Assembly (NCBI RefSeq): GCF_001640805.2
Contig: NC_066838.1
Coordinates: 9,970,066 to 10,034,065 of the forward strand
From: Lates calcarifer
Taxonomy: Eukaryota; Chordata; Actinopteri; Centropomidae
Direction: 5' to 3'
Length of the DNA stretch: 64,000 bases
The notes beneath the pieces are model-generated. The model had not been told where the DNA came from, searched no databases, and was given only the letters and a program-made list of their open reading frames with translations. This document shows positions 62,883 to 64,000 of this stretch, piece by piece. Both the position numbers and the translations under genes were made by a program. Position 1 is the first letter of the stretch, and the number at the start of each line of letters is the position of its first letter.

Positions 62883-63344
62883 TGACCACTAGGTCTTCAG
62901 GGATGGTCCAGAACTAATTAGAATTACTAATCATATTATACATATATTATTAAGATCCAAGATTCTAATTCAGAAACCATTGAAAAGAGCCATACTGTTA
63001 ATATGACCCACTGATACTCTGAAGAACAATATGCCTTTGAAGACAGTCTCTTGGCCCTCTATCTCTTGCAGTATCGCTGCCCATATTTCATAATAATGAC
63101 GATATTAGTGTTTGAAATGACAAACAATGCTTCCTCCTGGAGAGGTCCTTACCTTGCAGAGCCTCCTTGGCTCGGTCCAGCTCCTGCTCCTTCTGAGCCA
63201 GCTGCACGCGGAGCTCGGTGGCAGAGAGCACGTCGGCCGAGCAGCCTCCCTGGGTCTCCTCCAGGTCCTTACTCAACATGTCCTTCATCTGCCGCAGCAG
63301 GTGCACCTCCTCCTGGAGCTGGGCCACCTCCTCACGCAGCAGAA
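37312..63344 (-). CDS. kazn: Kazrin, long (SAM-domain) form, 5' end outside window
   Basis: Kazrin is a cytoplasmic/junctional scaffold that binds periplakin and affects cytoskeleton, desmosomes and endosomal traffic. Exons here (-): 63344-63153, 52410-52274, 51641-51471, 51142-51059 (cassette), 49915-49726, 48337-48201, 47811-47688, 41734-41532, 41334-41216, 39435-39204, 39092-38991, 38285-38119, 37873-37732, 37470-37312; every junction is GT/AG and phase-matched, about 719 codons. The first three encode the coiled coil (LLREEVAQLQEEVHLLRQM, QQLYATLESREEQL, KEKDLLEREKW). A Ser/Pro linker (SRQPSIISDAS, RVFARGKQRKSLDP) precedes three liprin-like SAM domains, in exons 41734-41216, 39435-39204 and 39092-38119. 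The tail ends SIEVTNV. The order matches mammalian KAZN, but I do not see the human insert after HSLCN and the C-terminal tail differs, so this may be one of two fish paralogues. The first exons lie beyond 64000. Confidence 0.93.
39556..39985 (+). repeat. Common teleost dispersed repeat in kazn intron
   Basis: The stretch contains an ordered series of phrases I recognise from many percomorph genomes: GGATGGATTGCAGTGAAATC, then CATGCTAACAC, then GAACATGGTAAACATTATACC, then TTAGCATTTAGCTCAAAG, then GCTGCTAGCATGGCTGTA. It is non-coding here. The superfamily is not known to me from sequence alone. Confidence 0.7.
40500..40860 (+). mobile_element. LINE 3'-end remnant (L2/CR1-like)
   Basis: A + strand frame at about 40520-40600 reads AKLGESTFSHHAPATWNNMQ, the equivalent of the conserved segment near the end of fish L2/CR1-type reverse transcriptase ORFs (typically LGxxAFxxxAPxxWNxLP). 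It is followed by an AT-rich 3' UTR and ends TCAAATAAAGATTGAATGAA. A poly(T) run sits at about 40180-40206, upstream. This is a 5'-truncated, dead copy. Confidence 0.65.
42406..42418 (+). promoter_or_regulatory. Consensus CTCF-type motif
   Basis: CCAGCAGGTGGCA matches every position of the core CTCF consensus CCASYAGRKGGCR. It lies in the 6 kb kazn intron between the composite exon and the first SAM exon. Occupancy is unknown. Confidence 0.5.
44005..44222. mobile_element. Teleost MITE-like repeat in kazn intron
   Basis: Left end GCCATTTTGGGAAATATT and right end TTGCCAAAATGT form imperfect inverted termini. The interior TGCCTCCAGTCTATGCTAAG and CTAACCAGATGCTGGCTG is a pattern I recognise from a very common fish interspersed element of about 220-250 bp. 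Confidence 0.6.
46590..47640 (-). other. kazn: Probable 3' UTR of the short kazrin isoform
   Basis: This follows the stop codon of the short isoform on the - strand. It contains GT/CA-rich low-complexity sequence (47400-47590). A - strand AATAAA (46604-46599) lies within an A/T palindromic homopolymer tract at 46591-46626. The end of the transcript is a guess. Confidence 0.35.
47641..47811 (-). CDS. kazn: Kazrin short-isoform terminal exon (composite exon)
   Basis: One acceptor (exon starts 47811, SLEDLEEAKRKKKKEK) serves two outcomes. If the internal donor G|GTACTT after 47688 is used, FD joins the next exon to read FDDSDS and the protein continues into the SAM domains. If it is not, translation runs on through GTSTPDYYIEEDADW to a stop at 47641-47643. 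This agrees with my memory of short mammalian kazrin isoforms lacking SAM domains and ending in a similar acidic tail. Both readings are open and in phase. Confidence 0.8.
   Translation of the reverse strand, partial: SLEDLEEAKRKKKKEKMGLGSLSRVFARGKQRKSLDPGLFDGTSTPDYYIEEDADW
51059..51142 (-). CDS. kazn: Putative kazrin 84-bp cassette exon
   Basis: Between the exon ending in ELAM (51471) and the one starting AKQS (49915), the - strand shows a C-rich tract CCCCCCCCAG as acceptor and GCG|GTAAGA as donor around exactly 28 open codons (MSNCVNQRMEFRVFERLADR, then DYSSRVMA). Phases are 0 on both sides, so it can be included or skipped without changing frame. I recall ELAM joined directly to AKQS in human kazrin, so this is either alternative, fish-specific or a chance open frame. 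Confidence 0.55.
51780..51920 (+). mobile_element. Non-LTR element 3' tail
   Basis: AACTTAATTTCCCTGAGGGA followed by ATCAATAAAGTCTAGTCTAAGTCTA is the signature 3' end of teleost LINEs (TTTCCC..GGGATCAATAAAGT plus a short tandem tail). Only the last part of the element is recognisable. Confidence 0.6.
52667..53020 (+). mobile_element. tRNA-like SINE, full-length copy
   Basis: The copy starts GGCAGCACGGTGGTGCTATGG with an A-box-like TGGTGCTATGG, has a degenerate B-box GGTTCCAGATTCAAG, and continues through TTCTGTGTGGAGTTTGCATA, TCTAAACTGCCCATAG and GATGGACTGGCAATCTGTCC to GGATAAGCAGTATAGATAAT and a GATG tail. I recognise the sequence as a very common teleost SINE-like repeat. It lies in a kazn intron. 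Confidence 0.75.
54992..55033. repeat. (GT)n microsatellite
   Basis: A GT run of about 40 bp, slightly imperfect to the right. Confidence 0.95.
55663..55960 (+). mobile_element. tRNA-like SINE, second copy, rearranged, with (GATG)n tail
   Basis: Same family as the copy at 52667 (TCTAAATTGCCTGTGAGTG, GATGGACTGGCGATC, GATAAGCAGTATAGATAATG), ending in about ten GATG units (about 55916-55956). The head is altered: the 16 bases after GGTGG are followed by their near-exact inverted copy (55672-55687 and 55695-55710), and about 60 bp of the normal head are missing. Confidence 0.75.
56249..56580. mobile_element. Putative MITE with ACGACC termini
   Basis: CCATATAGGTCGT at 56256-56268 is matched in reverse complement by ACGACCTATGGGG at 56568-56580, with one gap. 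The interior includes GTTTAGGCACAAAAACAAGTTGG, a phrase I recognise from a dispersed fish repeat. There is no coding frame. The ends are approximate. Confidence 0.45.
57838..57850 (+). promoter_or_regulatory. Near-consensus CTCF-type motif
   Basis: CCACTAGGGGCCA differs from the CTCF core consensus at one position. It lies in the large kazn intron. Confidence 0.3.
60077..60110 (-). repeat. Dispersed-repeat fragment
   Basis: On the - strand, CAAGACAAGACAAGTTTATTT followed by GTGCATAT resembles a common teleost repeat segment (normally AAGTTTATTTGTATAGCAC). It is only a short fragment. Confidence 0.35.
60664..60744 (-). CDS. Candidate nested first exon encoding a signal peptide
   Basis: On the - strand an ATG at 60744 opens 27 codons: charged start MKSSEK, hydrophobic core TLLLLFVLFALQVL, then RA|EVDVQ as a plausible signal-peptidase site, followed directly by CAG|GTGGAG as a splice donor. 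If not spliced, the frame ends six codons later. A TATA box (TTTATAAAG) lies about 160 bp upstream. This is the usual look of the first exon of a small secreted protein. It sits inside, and on the same strand as, a kazn intron. I could not find convincing downstream exons; a Cys-rich frame at 60348-60142 is one weak candidate. The protein family is unknown. Confidence 0.4.
60902..60907 (-). promoter_or_regulatory. TATA box upstream of the nested signal-peptide exon
   Basis: CTTTATAAAG (60901-60910) is self-complementary, so its direction is ambiguous. On the - strand it would place a start site near 60875 and a 130-base leader before the ATG at 60744. Confidence 0.4.
62839..62876. repeat. (AT)n microsatellite
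   Basis: A pure AT run of about 38 bp. Confidence 0.97.
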
Positions 63345-64000
63345 CTACAACACAAAAAAGGGAAGAGGGCTTTTACTGGCTGATGCTAAAACATAGCCCA
63401 GTATATTCTTAGGAAAAATGTGTGTTGTTTTGATTTTGCCAGGCAGCTTCAACAGCCAATCAGTAAAAGTAATAACTTAGTTCCAGTAGCTAGAGAAGGG
63501 TCATATGCATACTAATCTCATAGCAGTACATTAGCTTTGAATAGCTACACAACTTCAGAAATGGTAATGTCTGAAATGCACAATCCATTTAACATCACCA
63601 TAGGAGGTTATGGTTTCATTTGTAATTGAGATAACTGCTGCGCCAAATTACTGTCAGTAATAAACATCATAAGGGTAGGTGGGGTCCAGTAGATGAGTGG
63701 AGACTGCCTGTTGAACCTGCTCTGTGTTGTCAGGAATTATAAGAAGAGAGGTGTATCCATTTAATATTCAGTGACTGGTGCTTTAAAGAGCTCCTCCCCA
63801 GCACTGTTGCAAAGAAGCAAACAATAAAATGAAAACCACAGCAGAGAGAAATAGATTTTTCCTCACAATTTGAGTCACTGAAAATGTTTCAAAGCGCTTT
63901 TAAAGTATCAGCAGCAGAGACAGAACTTCACTTTAAAACAGGCCACAACAGACAAATGTCACACTTCAATTTCCCACATCAACCCTCAAAAAAGTAATAT

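Larger units (their letters stand above)
53021..63152. other. kazn: Large kazn intron, mostly unannotated
   Basis: This is the 10.7 kb intron between the exons at 52410 and 63153. Apart from the repeats and the candidate nested exon listed separately, I see only AT-rich intronic DNA. A C/T-rich stretch at about 53570-54110 and a GC-moderate stretch at about 54140-54620 have no supported reading frame. Confidence 0.45.

Noticed and set aside
63051..63396. Two + strand frames of about 90-110 codons at the right edge
   Set aside because: They are antisense to the kazrin coiled-coil exon (63344-63153).

Overview
This is a vertebrate, almost certainly ray-finned (teleost) fish, nuclear genomic window. 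Coding sequence is split into short exons with GT/AG boundaries, there are long AT-rich introns, TATA boxes, AATAAA signals and CA/GT microsatellites, and the dispersed repeats are ones I recognise from percomorph-type fish genomes (a hAT-like MITE, a Tc1 relic, LINE 3' ends, a tRNA-like SINE). The gene set also matches the conserved KAZN - TMEM51 - CELA2 neighbourhood of human chromosome 1p36. Nothing in the window is bacterial or plasmid-like.

Layout. 1-12.5 kb has no protein gene I can support; it holds candidate regulatory blocks and simple repeats. 12.6-14.1 kb carries a five-exon THAP-domain gene relic on the + strand, with a broken THAP domain but downstream exons still in phase. 14.1-26.5 kb is a cluster of three complete chymotrypsin-like elastase genes of the CELA2 type, each with eight exons: one on the - strand (14154-17105) and two in tandem on the + strand (18407-21739 and 22185-26480). 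The first two are head to head and share a 1.3 kb upstream region with acinar-type promoter motifs. All three keep the catalytic His/Asp/Ser.

29.8-33.1 kb is tmem51 on the - strand: two coding exons, plus one or two untranslated first exons near 32.9-33.1 kb. A roughly 360 bp direct repeat flanks this promoter region, with a partial third copy. 37.3-64 kb is the 3' part of kazrin (kazn, - strand). Fourteen exons are visible, from the coiled-coil region through three SAM domains to the C-terminus; the 5' exons lie beyond the window. The splice phases show two isoform classes: a short form ending in an extended exon at 47641, and a long form that splices out of the same exon into the SAM domains. 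They also show a phase-neutral 84 bp exon that I do not know from mammalian kazrin.

The elastases are secreted pancreatic digestive zymogens. TMEM51 is a small two-pass membrane protein and kazrin is a cytoplasmic/junctional scaffold, so the genes are syntenic neighbours rather than a pathway. The least explained items are the kazn cassette exon, a TATA-driven signal-peptide exon nested in the large kazn intron (60.66-60.91 kb), the duplicated blocks around the tmem51 promoter, and the THAP relic. I found no clear evidence of a wholly new multi-gene system.
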